64,000 bases of DNA, taken from positions 192,001-256,000 of the forward strand of contig BDSI01000039.1 in the NCBI GenBank assembly GCA_003117195.1, given 5' to 3'. Under the pieces are notes generated by a model. It did no database searches. It saw only the letters and a list, made by a program, of their open reading frames with translations, and was not told the DNA's origin. This DNA is from Eudorina sp. 2006-703-Eu-15. Its lineage: Eukaryota; Chlorophyta; Chlorophyceae; Chlamydomonadales; Volvocaceae. The position numbers were made by a program, and so were the translations under genes. Below, one piece after another: positions 32,276 through 44,625 of this stretch; within the stretch, counting starts at the first letter, position 1, and each line of letters opens with the position of its first letter.

Positions 32276-34547
32276 GAAAACATCTCTTACCGCTGAGCAA
32301 AATAGTGTCTGACGGAAGGCCATGGGTTGACAACACTGCAGCGAGCACCGAGTTGCGCGGCTGTTCCTAGGGGAGGGGGAGCAGGGAAGAAGCAGGACGA
32401 GGGTAAGGTGGAGGGGTAGGCTGCGCGCGAGTCGCACGGAACAGGTGCTTACATTTGAGATAAGAGGTAGAGGTGCGGGCTTAAGCATTCTAGCGCGGTG
32501 CAACATTTGTAGTCGTGCTGCTGTCGTGGCACACGATGCCTTGCGGCGGTTTACCTCGTGGTGTTCTGTCGGATGCACCGGTCGTGAGTCGTAACAGCCA
32601 TCAACCCAAGCCCTTCAGGGGAGAAGTCCTCTGGAAGAAATGAGCGCAGACCGAAACTGACGCTGTGTTCTAGAGAATGTTGGTTTGGAAGTGGATGTCG
32701 TTTGTTGTTTGTCGTGCCGTGGTTGTGTTTGGCCCCTCTTCATGTGCACATGTGTGTCTTGGCTGCGTGTGCGCGTGTGGAAATGCTTACATTCATGATG
32801 CGGGGCGCGGAGGGGCAGACCGGACTGCAGTTACCCCACAGCAGGATCGGGGTCCCTGCGTCGGACCGCAACCACTGTCTCCAACGGCTACGCTCGACAC
32901 CTGGTTGAAAACACCGCTGGTTAGCGCGACGCGGGGTCGTGCGAGCTTCGTCGTACATACTGCAGTAGCTGTAGCCTGCTGGCATTCGTTGACCGCTGGT
33001 CCTGTTTTGTTTGACAAAGTCCGCTGACTGACTGCTTTGTTCAAAAGCACGCCGCTGCCCAAATGAACTGACAAATACGACGCACTGACGAAATGGGTGT
33101 GTCTTCGACTGGTCGGTGTGGGGGATATCCTGGGGGTCCGACTGTCGGAACGTATTGCACTGCATCCGCGCAAGGTGGAACGGTGCTGCAGTGCCGTCCG
33201 GACGGGGTCGTCGGCTGTTCGACATGCGGTTGCAGCCGACCTGGCAGGGTGCAAATCGCGTTGTGGGTGAGCGGTGGGTGAGCTGCCGTCTACCGGGAGG
33301 AGGCGTCGCGTGCCCGCTATATGCTGGTGTCTTGGTTTGAAAGCGGCGGCGGATTGCCCATGCTTACCAATCGGGCAGGAAAGGTTTGTGGCAGCAGATA
33401 TGCAATTGTGCGCCGGGCTGGCCGAGGAGGTTTTGCCCACGTGAATTAGATCCTGGTGGCCAGGAAGATTGCACGTGAGTTATCTTGTCAGATGCGAAGG
33501 TCTGGAGTTGCCAAATGGTCACTGACTGGGCTTCACCCTGCGCAACCACACACGACGGCGCGGTTGTTGCTGTGTAGTATCGCGCTACGCAGGTAACGAC
33601 GTGTCTGACCTCGCTCGATGCGGCCGTCGCGTTGCAGTTGTGCCGTGGCTGCAAACGTGTATTGGTCGAGCAGCGCGGGCGTGAAGATAGTTAGATGCTG
33701 GCACTCAGTGCGGCCATGCTTTTCCAGCACGACACGGCACGGTATGACGATGATGCGGCCATACGCCGCAGACAGTCTACAGTAATGAGGATAATGCGCC
33801 CCAATGGACACGTCCGAGGTAATGCTGTCGGACGTCTCTTAGACAGACGCGCTTTCGGAAAAAATAAGAATCCAAGAGGACTTGCTATGACTATGCAACT
33901 ATGCTTCAAGTCCATTCGAGCGACTTTCCCACCGGTCACCCGACAGCTATACATGCCGGCAGGTGCCCCCGAGGGACAGGACCAACGCGATGTGAAGGCG
34001 GGCCCTGACAATGGAGCTCAAGCTGAACACCGCCGCCCTCAGCACCTGGGCGCCACACGCCCGCGGCGAGCCCAGCAATCCATGTTCAGCAACAATGCGG
34101 TTGGACGAGGCACCCCGTTCAGGCAAACATATCATAGAATCCGACGTGGATAGCGTGGGCCAGTACACGTCGAATGGACATCGAAAGGCCCCCAATCCGG
34201 ACGGCGCACAAACACACACACACCCGAAGATGCTTCTCTGACGTACCCGTTCCTCTGGAGGACTGCGCCCGACCCGTTTTCTCACACCGGACCAACTAGG
34301 TCCACGAAACGCCCGACCGAAGAAGACTGCTGTCCCCGTCGAGTGCAACACAAGGTGCACTCGGCACCTGACACAAGGACACACGCTGGGCCCCTGCTGG
34401 GGCCAACAGTTTTGGTCATGAACTGCTTAAGGCACCGCCGGATACAGTCCAATCCTCAATCCATGCACCCTTCCCCAGAGCTTCCCTGACACTGCGCAGC
34501 ACCGCTGACCACATATCCGCGTTGCTGCGCCTCCTCCCGAGACGCGG
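32276..34547. other. Convergent intergenic region
   Basis: It lies between the end of the RS protein gene and the end of a small minus-strand gene. No gene is supported. It contains no large tandem repeat; the open frames are short and lack motifs. Confidence 0.4.
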
Positions 34548-35111
34548 CTAAAGCATCGATGGACGAGCCGCCCCACCCTCCGGTGCTGGCGGTTCAATGT
34601 TGAGGTACATCCTGTGGGCAGCAGACACGGATTGCAAGGCCTCCCCATCAAACACATTTCGGCAATTACTCCAACGCGATCACCAAAGACAGGCAATCAA
34701 TGGCAAAATGTAAGTCGCGGGGGCCCAGCGCATACCGCACCACAACAGCCTTGGCAGCCGCGTGAGACAGAATCGGGAATCTCAGGAAGATGAAGGCCAA
34801 ATCCTTCCTTGGGAACGGACCGCCATGTTGGGTGGGGCCCCGGGCACACGACCCGCACACGGTCAAGAGTGGATTTCAGTGACGTACCTGTGTACGAAGT
34901 AGATCCAGGTGAAGCTGAGAAAAAGGATTAGCCCGAGCCCGACGAGGATGCTGTCCTTATGACCGAAGCTCTTTGCAGGCTCGCTCCCTGGCTTATTTGG
35001 CGCATGTCGAACAGGTATAACGACCTGCCGTGTGTCGTGCCCTTCAGCCGCCTTCATCTCCCCCTGGCTGGGGCACGGTCGTAGGCTGGCCAGGAGCGCG
35101 ATGACGGCCAA
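34548..35111 (-). CDS. Small single-pass membrane protein
   Basis: Family not recognised. Exon 1 35111-34888 and exon 2 34611-34548 join at a good donor (ACAG|GTACGT) and acceptor (CCCACAG|G) to 95 residues. Residues 54-73 form one membrane span, SILVGLGLILFLSFTWIYFV, followed by HRMYLNIEPPAPEGG and a short tail. The N terminus (MAVIALLASLRPCPSQ) is weakly hydrophobic and might be a signal or targeting peptide, or the true start may be the Met at residue 19. Its promoter is shared head-to-head with the type I membrane protein at 36070. An organelle or secretory-system assembly factor is possible; I cannot say more. Confidence 0.6.
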
Positions 35112-36069
35112 CGGTTGGGCACCAAGCTGGAGAGGTTGCTATGCGTGGCACGCCGATACCCAGACGCGAGAGTGCCCGTCGCGTTCAGACTCGGTTGAGT
35201 TGTCACGGCCACATGTTGGCGAGGGGGTGCAACTCCGCGTACCACAGGACTTCTTGGGGACCACGGCCGGCCTTCTGCAACCAAGGGGAACGAGACCCTC
35301 GCGGGTGTTGGTTTTCACAAACACCTTAAGCGTGTGTGCGCAACTGATGCCAGGTAAAAGGCATCCCCTTGGTGCCTTACAGCACATGTTCTCATCCGAC
35401 TGCACCGTGCAACGGAATGGGACGCAAGTCCAGTGTTGAGTTGATTTCTTGACTAGGTTGGGACAAACGCACACCTGGTGAAAGAGGGTGGAGGGACACC
35501 GATACTGTACCGAAAGGGCTCAACTTTCCACGATCCTACAGCACTGCAACGCTCTGACTGGCTGTTATTCTGCCGTGTTGAATAAACATGCACTGTTTTC
35601 AAGGAGAATTCAGACAGTGATCATCGGCTATCGGCAGTTGTGAAAACACACGTCTGTGAGGAAAAACGCGTTAGCACATGTGTGGCTTGTATGTAATGGG
35701 GTGAAAAACAAAGAACTATACCCCAACCGCTTAACTGCAATCTATTCTGCCGTACAGGCAGCAGGGACCTGACACCTAAGTCCGCACTCGGCACACACAC
35801 ATTCTCCTTTGGGACTTGTGCTTTTACCTTTCTCGTATGTTCTATTAAGCATGCAAATTCCTATCTGCTGTATAGATTGCGGCAAAGTTGAGCGACATAT
35901 GACACGTCCAAACTCATACCCCGCATAGCATAAGCTAATTTATAGGAAGCGACTAACATCACCTGCTCTCGCGGACTTGGAAGCCGTGTGAAACGGTTGC
36001 CACTCTAGTCAAATACGCCATCCGCACGTAAATTGTCCCCAGTTCATGAAGTTTCAGGTTCAGCACTGC
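35112..36069. promoter_or_regulatory. Putative bidirectional promoter between two small membrane-protein genes
   Basis: 958 bases lie between divergent starts, AT-rich from about 35450 to 36060. No gene is supported inside. Confidence 0.35.
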
Positions 36070-37446
36070 ATGGCCACCATGCAGCGTGCTTTCCTGGTGT
36101 CGGTCCTTGCCCTGCTCGTGTGCTCGTCGAGGGCATCAGCCGGAGCAGGTAAGGACAGCGCAACCGCGTTCTTGTCAATCTGAATTTAATTGTACCATTT
36201 TGGTGCATTTTTGGCTCTGCGGCGCAACATTATGGCGCTGGGACCTGGCTGCTCATCCTGTTTTGCATACACGTTCAAGCAGGTGGTGCATCGCGGTGGC
36301 ATTCACGGCAGTTACAGCAAGCGGCTCCTGCGGCAGCGCCTCCGTCGACAACAAACACGACTGCGAACGGCACGTCGCCAGCCCCGGGGAACTTGACGGC
36401 AGCTGGTAACACCACTGTAGCAGGGAGTGAGACACTGCTGCCGCCCTCGGCAGCGCCGCCAGCATCTCCACCTTCTGAGAAACAGAAGGAGAGCATATCA
36501 GAAAAATGGAAGAACCTCGAGTCGGGTAAAAGTCCGGCGGAGAAGGGCATCGCCATCACCGTGGGCGTGCTTATGCTTCTCAGCATCCTTACATGCCTGG
36601 GTAAGTGCACACGGTTTGGGGTCCCGATGGTCGCCTGCGGGGCGTGTGAGGTGTGACCCGAAGCGTTGTTTGGCCGACCCGGGGATCCGCAAGGGGCCTG
36701 CCATGCAGAAAACCTTACCGAAGGGGCGGCCTATAACCACCGTTGTCGTGGCGGCAGCGACTGGCGCATGCATACCTTCGCCAAAGTCCACGGACCGGCA
36801 GAGTCGCGTACCCTTCGCACGAATATTACCGAATATTACCGAATCGGAATCCTTGCGTGCTTATAAACGTTGCAAGCCATGTCCGTACCTGGTAGTGGCA
36901 CTAGTAACAGCTGCAGAGGTCTGAAGCCCCGACAAGGCGGGTCAACCCACACGGGCCAAACGAGCCTAAGACTGACCCCAAGGAAGACAGATCACCCAAC
37001 CCAGCAATGCAGCCCATTCAGACGGTGCAGATGACATCAACCCTCTTGACAAATCGAAACTCAGATTGCTAGGCAACACATCCCCCGAAAGAAGACACGG
37101 CACGGGTGGCAGCCGAACCTGCGGCTCCCTTTGATTGCCTTTCGGTAAACCAACGCAGCGTGAGTCCTACCTACCCGTCTGCGCATTTCTTTCATTGACT
37201 CATCGAACCGCTGCTTGCTTGCATCGGGGACCCAATCCCAATGGATTATCATCGCCTCACTGCCCCTGACATGGACTTTGTGTACTGACCGGGATCACCC
37301 GAATCCCCTCCCCCCATCCCACAGTGTGCTGCGTGTTCCGGAGAGGCGGCCAGTGGCGTGTCCCGGGGCTGCAGTGGTTCAAGAAGAAGTTTGGGCCCAA
37401 GGACAAGTACCAGCGGTATGTGGACAGCCAGGACGATGGGTTCTGA
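36070..37446 (+). CDS. Type I single-pass membrane protein
   Basis: Family not recognised. Exons 36070-36148, 36283-36600 and 37325-37446 join in phase to 172 residues. The first 26 residues are a clear signal peptide (MQRAFLVSVLALLVCSSRAS), with likely cleavage near ASAGA. The lumenal part is Ala/Pro/Thr-rich and has several N-glycosylation sequons (NTT, NGT, NLT, NTT). KEKWKNLE-like charged residues precede one membrane span around residues 114-132 (GIAITVGVLMLLSILTCLG). The tail of about 40 residues starts CCVFRR, is basic (FKKKFGPKDKYQRY) and ends DSQDDGF; the juxtamembrane cysteines could be palmitoylated. The second Met, three codons on, is an equally good start. A cell-surface or endomembrane glycoprotein is inferred. 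Confidence 0.72.
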
Positions 37447-39183
37447 ACGCCCGCACGAGGAGGCGGAGCACGTTTTCTCGCCGTGTCGCCGCGGCGGGAG
37501 TCCGGGCGGGCATGGCCCCGCCCACGCCAGTAACCTCCACCGTGTCGGAGGTTTTGGAGACCTTTGATGCCCTTTCTATGATGCCCGGCACTGGGTCACG
37601 GTGTCGAGAGACCGCGATGCACGATTTCTGATGTGGGTTTGGCTTTTGATCTGGGTTTCGATCTCGCCCACCGTGTCCAGTAGCAGGTCGAATTGCAGAT
37701 TACGCGCAACGACGATGGCGTCGCGCCTGCTAGATCGCCTGTCGTCCAGGGCTGCAGCCGTTGAGCACGCGTGACGCAGGGAGCTCGTGGCTGGCGACGA
37801 GGGGCCCGTGGGGATCACGCGACTTGAAGCCTTAGCGGGTGTTCACGTACAGCGAGAATCGTTCCGGTGAATGAGAGCGCGCGGTTCCCGTCAGGTGCGT
37901 CAGCACACCCGCTGCAGTCGTGTGAAGTGCCAGTGGGGGACACATTTTCTGCGACTTGATCCCACCCGCCATGTGATCCGACGTCGTGATGGGCCGCCTA
38001 GCATGGCACGGTTCTCTATGCGTGGGTTGTCCTTTTTACGTGGGTCGTGGGAGTGATTTTCTTTCGCCGCGTGGGAGGCGTGTTGGCTGGGCGAGTGGGG
38101 GGCAGACATGACCGCGGTGAGGAGCGCGTAGACGTCGGTGATCCCTTGTTTAGCAGCGACGGGTTACGTGATCGCAGCCTTTCAGTCCGCAGCCGCCGCA
38201 TCTGCGAGCTGGGTCAAGGACGGGCTCAGAACTTCTGAGTCAGAAGTGTGAGAGGACGGGCGAGGGCGGGGCGCCTCGTCGTCAAGGTGATGATGACGGT
38301 GCCGCTGACGGTTCTCGAGGTGGCGGCAGTGCGTCTGGGTGCTGCCCACGGTAACCCCTTAGTGCGCAGGATGCAGGTGCCCCTTTCTGCCATGTGTTGG
38401 CTTCCCTTGCCAAAACCCCGTCTCAGGAACACGTCTTGACCGACTGAGTGGCAGATTATGTGGCACCCTCCCCCCCAACCCCCCACCCCGACCGCGGGTC
38501 ACCGCTCCATTCCACCGCCTTCTGTGCGCCTGTCAGGGCCTCGCCACACACACCGCGGACGGCGCTGCGTGCAGTCAGCGTCCTACAGGAGTCCACCGGA
38601 CAGGTGTAGAACGGTGTGATCCGCCGCGTGGTGCGCAGCAACCCCCACCCCACACAGCCAGGAGCAACAAGGGACCGGGTGACACGTGGGCGGGGAGGCC
38701 AGCGAGCCCCGGCCTGGACTGCGGCAGTGGTATTTGCGCACCTGGCAATGCTGCGGCTGTCAGAGACGACGGCCAGTGCTTGGATGAGGGGCTCGTGCGC
38801 CCCAGCTCGTCAACAATAGACGTCGGCATACGGCAGCCCGTACATGACTCCCGACGACGGCCGTACAACACACGGCGAAGGGCGCTCGCCGTATGAGAGA
38901 CTGAGGGAGTTAGATCTTACATGCAAAGTGCACTATGAACCTGTAGTCACAACTTCGCTCACCTTCGAGGACTGGCACAAAACGCGAGGACCTCATTCCC
39001 AAACCTCCGCGTCCCTAAAAGCCGAATCATCAGAACCCCGCCCGCCTCCCAAGGTCCCAAGCTGCCCAGTCCGCCAACCAGACGAACAGCCCCCCCTGGC
39101 GGCAACGGGGTTGAGTCCCCCCCCCCCCACGTCTCCTGACTCCTGTGCCACGTATCGGTTCCCCAATCCATACCCCCCACGTC
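37447..39183. other. Convergent intergenic region
   Basis: It lies between the type I membrane protein gene and the 3' end of ribonuclease J. Nothing in it resembles a gene; the open frames are short and overlapping. Confidence 0.4.
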
Positions 39184-40640
39184 TCAGCCGTAGTCCGGGT
39201 CATCGAGCTGCGAGGGCTGGTCACGGGGGTTCCGCCGCCGGCGATCCTGGATGACCCGTGGGTCCAACGGCCGCAACGGCGGCGGCCCGCCGCCGCCCTC
39301 GTCCTTGGCAGCCGCGCGCGTGCCCCGTGTGCCCACTGCCGCCCTGCGCGCCCGCAGCATCCGGCCCAGGCTGCTGCCGTCGTCTGCGACCTCCGCCGCC
39401 TCCGCCTCCGCCGCCTCCTCATCCGAGGCCGTCGGGGACGTGCGGCCGCTGGTCCCGGCAGCCCCCGCCGCGCGTCTCCGCGACGAGCTGGCCGCCGCCG
39501 GGCCGTCCTCCGCCACCACCTCCTCGTCGTCGTCATCAGCGTCCGTGCTGTCGGTGATGGAGATGATGTCCTCCGGGGGGGCGGCACGTCGGCGGGTTGA
39601 GGCCTTCGCCGGGGAGCCGACTTGAGGCTCCGCGGCCGCCGCCGGCTCCGCCGGACGGGGCAGGCGGGTCCGCCGGGCGCCGCCGCCGGGCACCAGCGAG
39701 CCGGCGGCGGCGGCGCCGTCATCGTCGGCTGGCCGTACGGACGACCCGGCGGCGCCGGCCTCCCAGGGACTTGGCCGGGTCCGGCGGGGCGCAGCGGAGG
39801 AGGGGCTGGGACCGCCCTCTGCGGGGAGAGGGGCGGGCGAGGGGGACACAGCGCCGGGCGTGGGGGATTGGGGGGCGGGCACGCAGTACGGCACACTCGT
39901 ACACGTCCGAACGGCCGACGCCGACTGACGGGCCCGCTGCGCCCTCCGGGAGCGCCCTATAGGGGGCTAGGGGGGTGGCATACTGCGATCGGGATAGTGC
40001 CGTACTCAACCTGTCCGCCCCCGATGGAGGCGCCCCCTACCCACCATATCCTGGGGGCCGGCAACGCGCATCACCCTGCTCCTCAGGTACGTACGGCAAT
40101 GGTACGACAGCTGGACAACAGTAGAGACAGCCATCAGCATGGGCAACGACACCACCAAAGGCAACCCTAGGGTGTCACCGTGTCAGCCTGCCCCCCGTCC
40201 CTCCCTCCCTTCCTCCCTCCTGTACCGTACGGCAGCTCTCTTATCACACATCACACTTGCCTGGCCCTGACCGCGTCCCGGCGGCGCCGCCGCGCCGCGC
40301 CTCCGTCACCGACGCCAGGTGCGCGTCCCGCGGGTCGTGTTCGTAGGCGATGGCGATGACCTCGGGGCGCTTGCTGTTGAAGGCGACGCTGCACCGCTTG
40401 GCCGCGTCGATGGTGACCCGCTCCACCTCCACCAGGCTGGCGGTGCCGGGCAGCCGCAGCACCGCCGTCTCGATGGCCTGAGGCGGGAGGTGGACGCGCG
40501 GCGGGCCGGGGTTGGGGTGGGGGTTGGGGCCGGGGTCAGGGTTGGGGTGAGCATAGCCGCCTCCCGCCGCAGTGAGCACCGCGGGATGGGGAGACAGACA
40601 GGGGGCCCAGAAGGGAGGCCCCAAGACGGGCAGACAGACG

Positions 40641-40671
<31 letters not shown>

Positions 40672-41360
40672 GGGCAGACAGACAGACAGACAGCGGTCCG
40701 GCGGAGACCAGGCAGCGGGGCCGCCGTACAGATAACGGCCGGGAAGGGGGAGGAGAGGAGAGGAGAGGAGAGGAGAGGGCGCTGCGCACTTCACAACAAC
40801 CAACTGCGGCAACTCACCCGCGGCCCTCTTCGTCCACCCCACCCAGCCCCATTCTGGGCCCGAGCCCGTGCCGGTGCCAGCGCCAATGCCAGGGCTTCCC
40901 CGGGGGGGGGGCAGCGATGACCCGGGCTGGGCTGGGCTGGGCTGGGCTGGGCTGGGCTGGGCTGGGACAGCCCCCCCCCGCCCCCGCCTCCAACCGCCTC
41001 TTCCCCGGCCCGGCCCTTCCCCCCCAGCCGTCCGCCCCCCCATACACACACGCACCTGCGACAGCTCCTGCAGCAGCCGCCCCTCGCCCGTCCACAGCCC
41101 CCGGGAGGTGACCCGCACCCGGCAGCTCAGGCCGTACGCCCCGGCCCCCGCGCGGATGACGTCCACACCCGCCACCACCACACCCTCAGTCGACATGGTC
41201 GCGCGCATGTCCAGCTCCATCTCCTGAGAGGGGTGTTGGGGGGGGGGTACAGGGTTGTTTCGCGATTTCGCTGTCTTTATTGACAAAAAGGGGGGTATAG
41301 GACATTGGTAGACTGGGGTCGAGGGAGGGGAGACAGAAGGGAGGACGGATTAGATTGGCG

Positions 41361-41398
<38 letters not shown>

Positions 41399-44300
41399 TT
41401 GGCGGACAGACAGACAGGAGGGCAGTTAGGAGGACACGACGCGACGACGTCATCTCGGTAGGCGTCATCTCCCTCAGAACACATGCATCTCCCCTGGATT
41501 GGATACCCCCCCGCGGATCCACAAATCACAATCTCCTGCCAGAGGCCCATACGTCCGATGCACACACACACCCCTGCTCCCTCTCTTCCCCTCCCGCCAC
41601 AACTCCTGCCCCCCTATACCCCTCCCAACCCTGCCAACACGGTACACCCACGCAGCTCCCCCTCCAGCCCCCCCCCAGTCCCCCCTCCTGTCCCCCCACC
41701 CCCCGCCACCCACCGTCCGGGTGCCGGTGCCCTTGCCGCCGTCGTTGAAGTAGTAGGTGGGCTCCTCGCCCTCGTATTTGACCATGGTGGGCTCCTCCCG
41801 GCCGGACGCCACCCGGGCCGCCGCCATGCTGCCCAGCGACACGGTGTTGCGGTTGCGCCGCTCCCGGACCGCCAGCATCTCACCGTTGCGGATGACCTGC
41901 GAGGCGGAGGGGGGGAGGGGGGTTGGCGGGTGAGGGTGGGTGGTAGGGGTAGGGCAGGTTGAGGTGGTGGGGAAGTGGCGTGGGAGGGCGACACACAGCG
42001 GTCGACAAACACACACAGGGCGGGTTTCTCGATGAGCTCAAACACGCAGGCATCCCTCCCTGCACCACCCCGGTCTGCCACTGCCCCAGGGCTTACATCC
42101 ACAAAGTTGACCCCGGCCCGCTCCTTGGCCAGCAGCGCGTGCTCCGTGAGGAAGGCGTACTCGCCGTGTACGGGCAAAAAGTGCTGCGGCCGTACGGACT
42201 GCAGCACCTCCACCAGCTCCTCCTGGTAGGCGTGACCTGGTCGGGGGGAGGGGGCGAGGGGGAGGAGGGGGAGGTTAAATTGAAAAAAAAAACCCGAAAA
42301 ACAAGGGGAGGGTATAGGAAAAATTGGTCGACATATCCAAACTGCGCTGCTGTCAGAGCAAAGGTCCGGCGAAAAGAATCAACTGTGCCAGGAGGGGGAG
42401 CGGAGTAGTCGGCCAAGAGATAACGGGCACGTCAACACTTCGTACACATTTGCCGGATGGTGCCGTACATGTGCTGTACGTTTGGCTGCTGTGCATTTGA
42501 TGATGAACGTCACGTGACGTTCATCACCTTGGCGAACACAAGCGGCAGCAGCAGCAGCAGCAGCAGCAGTGGCGGTTGCTCACCCGAGGTGTGCAGGTTG
42601 TCGCCCCTGCTCTGCCGCACCCGGGCTCCCTGGGCCGCCAGCGCGTTGAGCATCTTCGACACCTTGCCCTCGTTGCCCGGGATCACCTTGGCGCTGTACA
42701 GCAGGAGATCCTGTACGGCGGCAATGAAGAACCAGAGTACAGTCGGCGCCCGTACAGTCGGCGCCGGTACACCACAGGGCCGCCCAGGCACGACCCGCCC
42801 TGATGCCACCACCACCACCACCACCACCACCACCACCAATGTAAACTGCCCCTCGCTTCCCCTCGCTACCCTCTCTCCCTCCCTCCCCTCCTCCCCTTGC
42901 CCCAGGGGGACCCCTCCCGCCGCCACCTCAGTATAAATTTGCCTACCAATTTTCCCATACCCTCCCGCCCCGTCCCCGTCCCCCGTCCCCCTCCCCTGCC
43001 CGCCCCACTCACGTTGGGCAAGATCTTGAGCATGGCCGACTCCTCCCGCGCCGCCATGGACAGCTGCGCCCGCGGCTCCCCCTGCGACCCCGTCGTCACC
43101 ACCAGCACCTGGTTGGGGTCCATGTGCCGCATCTCGTTGGGCTGCACCAGCTCCTTGGGGTCGAAGGGCGCGCGGCCGTCGCGCCAGGAGGCCTCCAGGT
43201 AATGCGACAGTGAGGCGCCCACGAAGCAGATGCGGCGGCCCGAGGCGTCCGCGGCGCGCTTGATGGCGTAGAGGCGGTGCACGTTGGAGGCGAACTGGGT
43301 GCAGATGACGCGGCCCTTGCCCTGGTGCTGCAGGACCTTGTCGACGATGGAGTCGTGGACCACCTAAGGGGGGAGGGGCGGGGAGAAGGGGGGAAAAGGG
43401 GAGGGGGAAGGGAGGGGGGAGGGGAAAGGCCAGGGATTTTAAAGGGGGGGGTGGCGCAGCCCCCCACACTGAAGAACCCGTCGAGGAATGGATGGAGAGA
43501 GGTGCAGTGCGCAGTTGGGGGTCCACGACAGGATGGGGGAGTGGGGGAGGGACGTGGGCGCGGTAACGAGGGGTTACGCTGGGGGTGTAGGCGGTCGCTG
43601 CACAGACATGTCAGCAGGAGTCCGCGACGGATGCACCGATCCGGCAGCACCCACCCACCCACCCAACCACCCACCCAACCACGCCCCCTGACCCCTCCCG
43701 CCTCTCCTCCTCCGCGCCCCCCTCCCCCCCCAAACACACACACGCACCCCCACCCCCACCCCCCACACAGACCCCACCTGCTCGCTGAGTGTCCTCCCCG
43801 GCGACAGCACGTTGGTGGAGTCGCTCATCATGAGGGACACCGGCTCCGAAGCCAGCGCCATGAACAGCTCCCGGTCGAACTTCTCACCGTCCAGGGGCTG
43901 CTCGTCGATCTTCCAGTCGCCTGGACACCACAACCCCAGATCCCAGATCCCAGATCCGAGATCCCACCCGGAGGCGGCAGAGAGAGGGAAGGGGAAGGAG
44001 GGGGGAGCAAGGGAAGTGCTAATTGGCGGGCAACGGCGACCGGACTGGGATGATGAGGGGTCAGTGGTTACGGGGTGCGGACAGCTAGGTCGGCAAGGAG
44101 GTCACCCCCTAGGAGACCCCCCACCCCCACACCCCACCCTCCCGGCCAACTAGGTTCCCTGCCCCGCACCCCATTCCCGCCCCCCCGCACCCCATTCTCG
44201 CCCCCCGCACCCCGGCCCCCCCCGCACCCCATCCCCCCCCCCGCACCCCGTCCCCCCCCTCGCACCCCCCCCCGCCACCCCTCCCCCCCCCCCCCCGCAC

Positions 44301-44576
44301 CCCCGCACCCCGCACCCCCCCGCCCGCACCCGTGTGCACGATGGTCCCCTCGTCACTTCGCATGATGAGCCCACAGCAGTCGGGAATGGAGTGGGTCACC
44401 CGGATGGGCTCGATCCTTTTGGGGGGGAGGGAGGGGATGGGGAGGGGGGTTTAGGAAATTGGTAGACATATAGGGGGGGGAGAGAGGAGGAGCGGGAGCG
44501 GGAGGGGAGCGGGGGAGGGGTGTAGGAAATTGGTAGAGGGGTCGAAGCTGCTGCTGTTGCAGTTGGGAGAGGGGGG

Positions 44577-44625
<49 letters not shown>

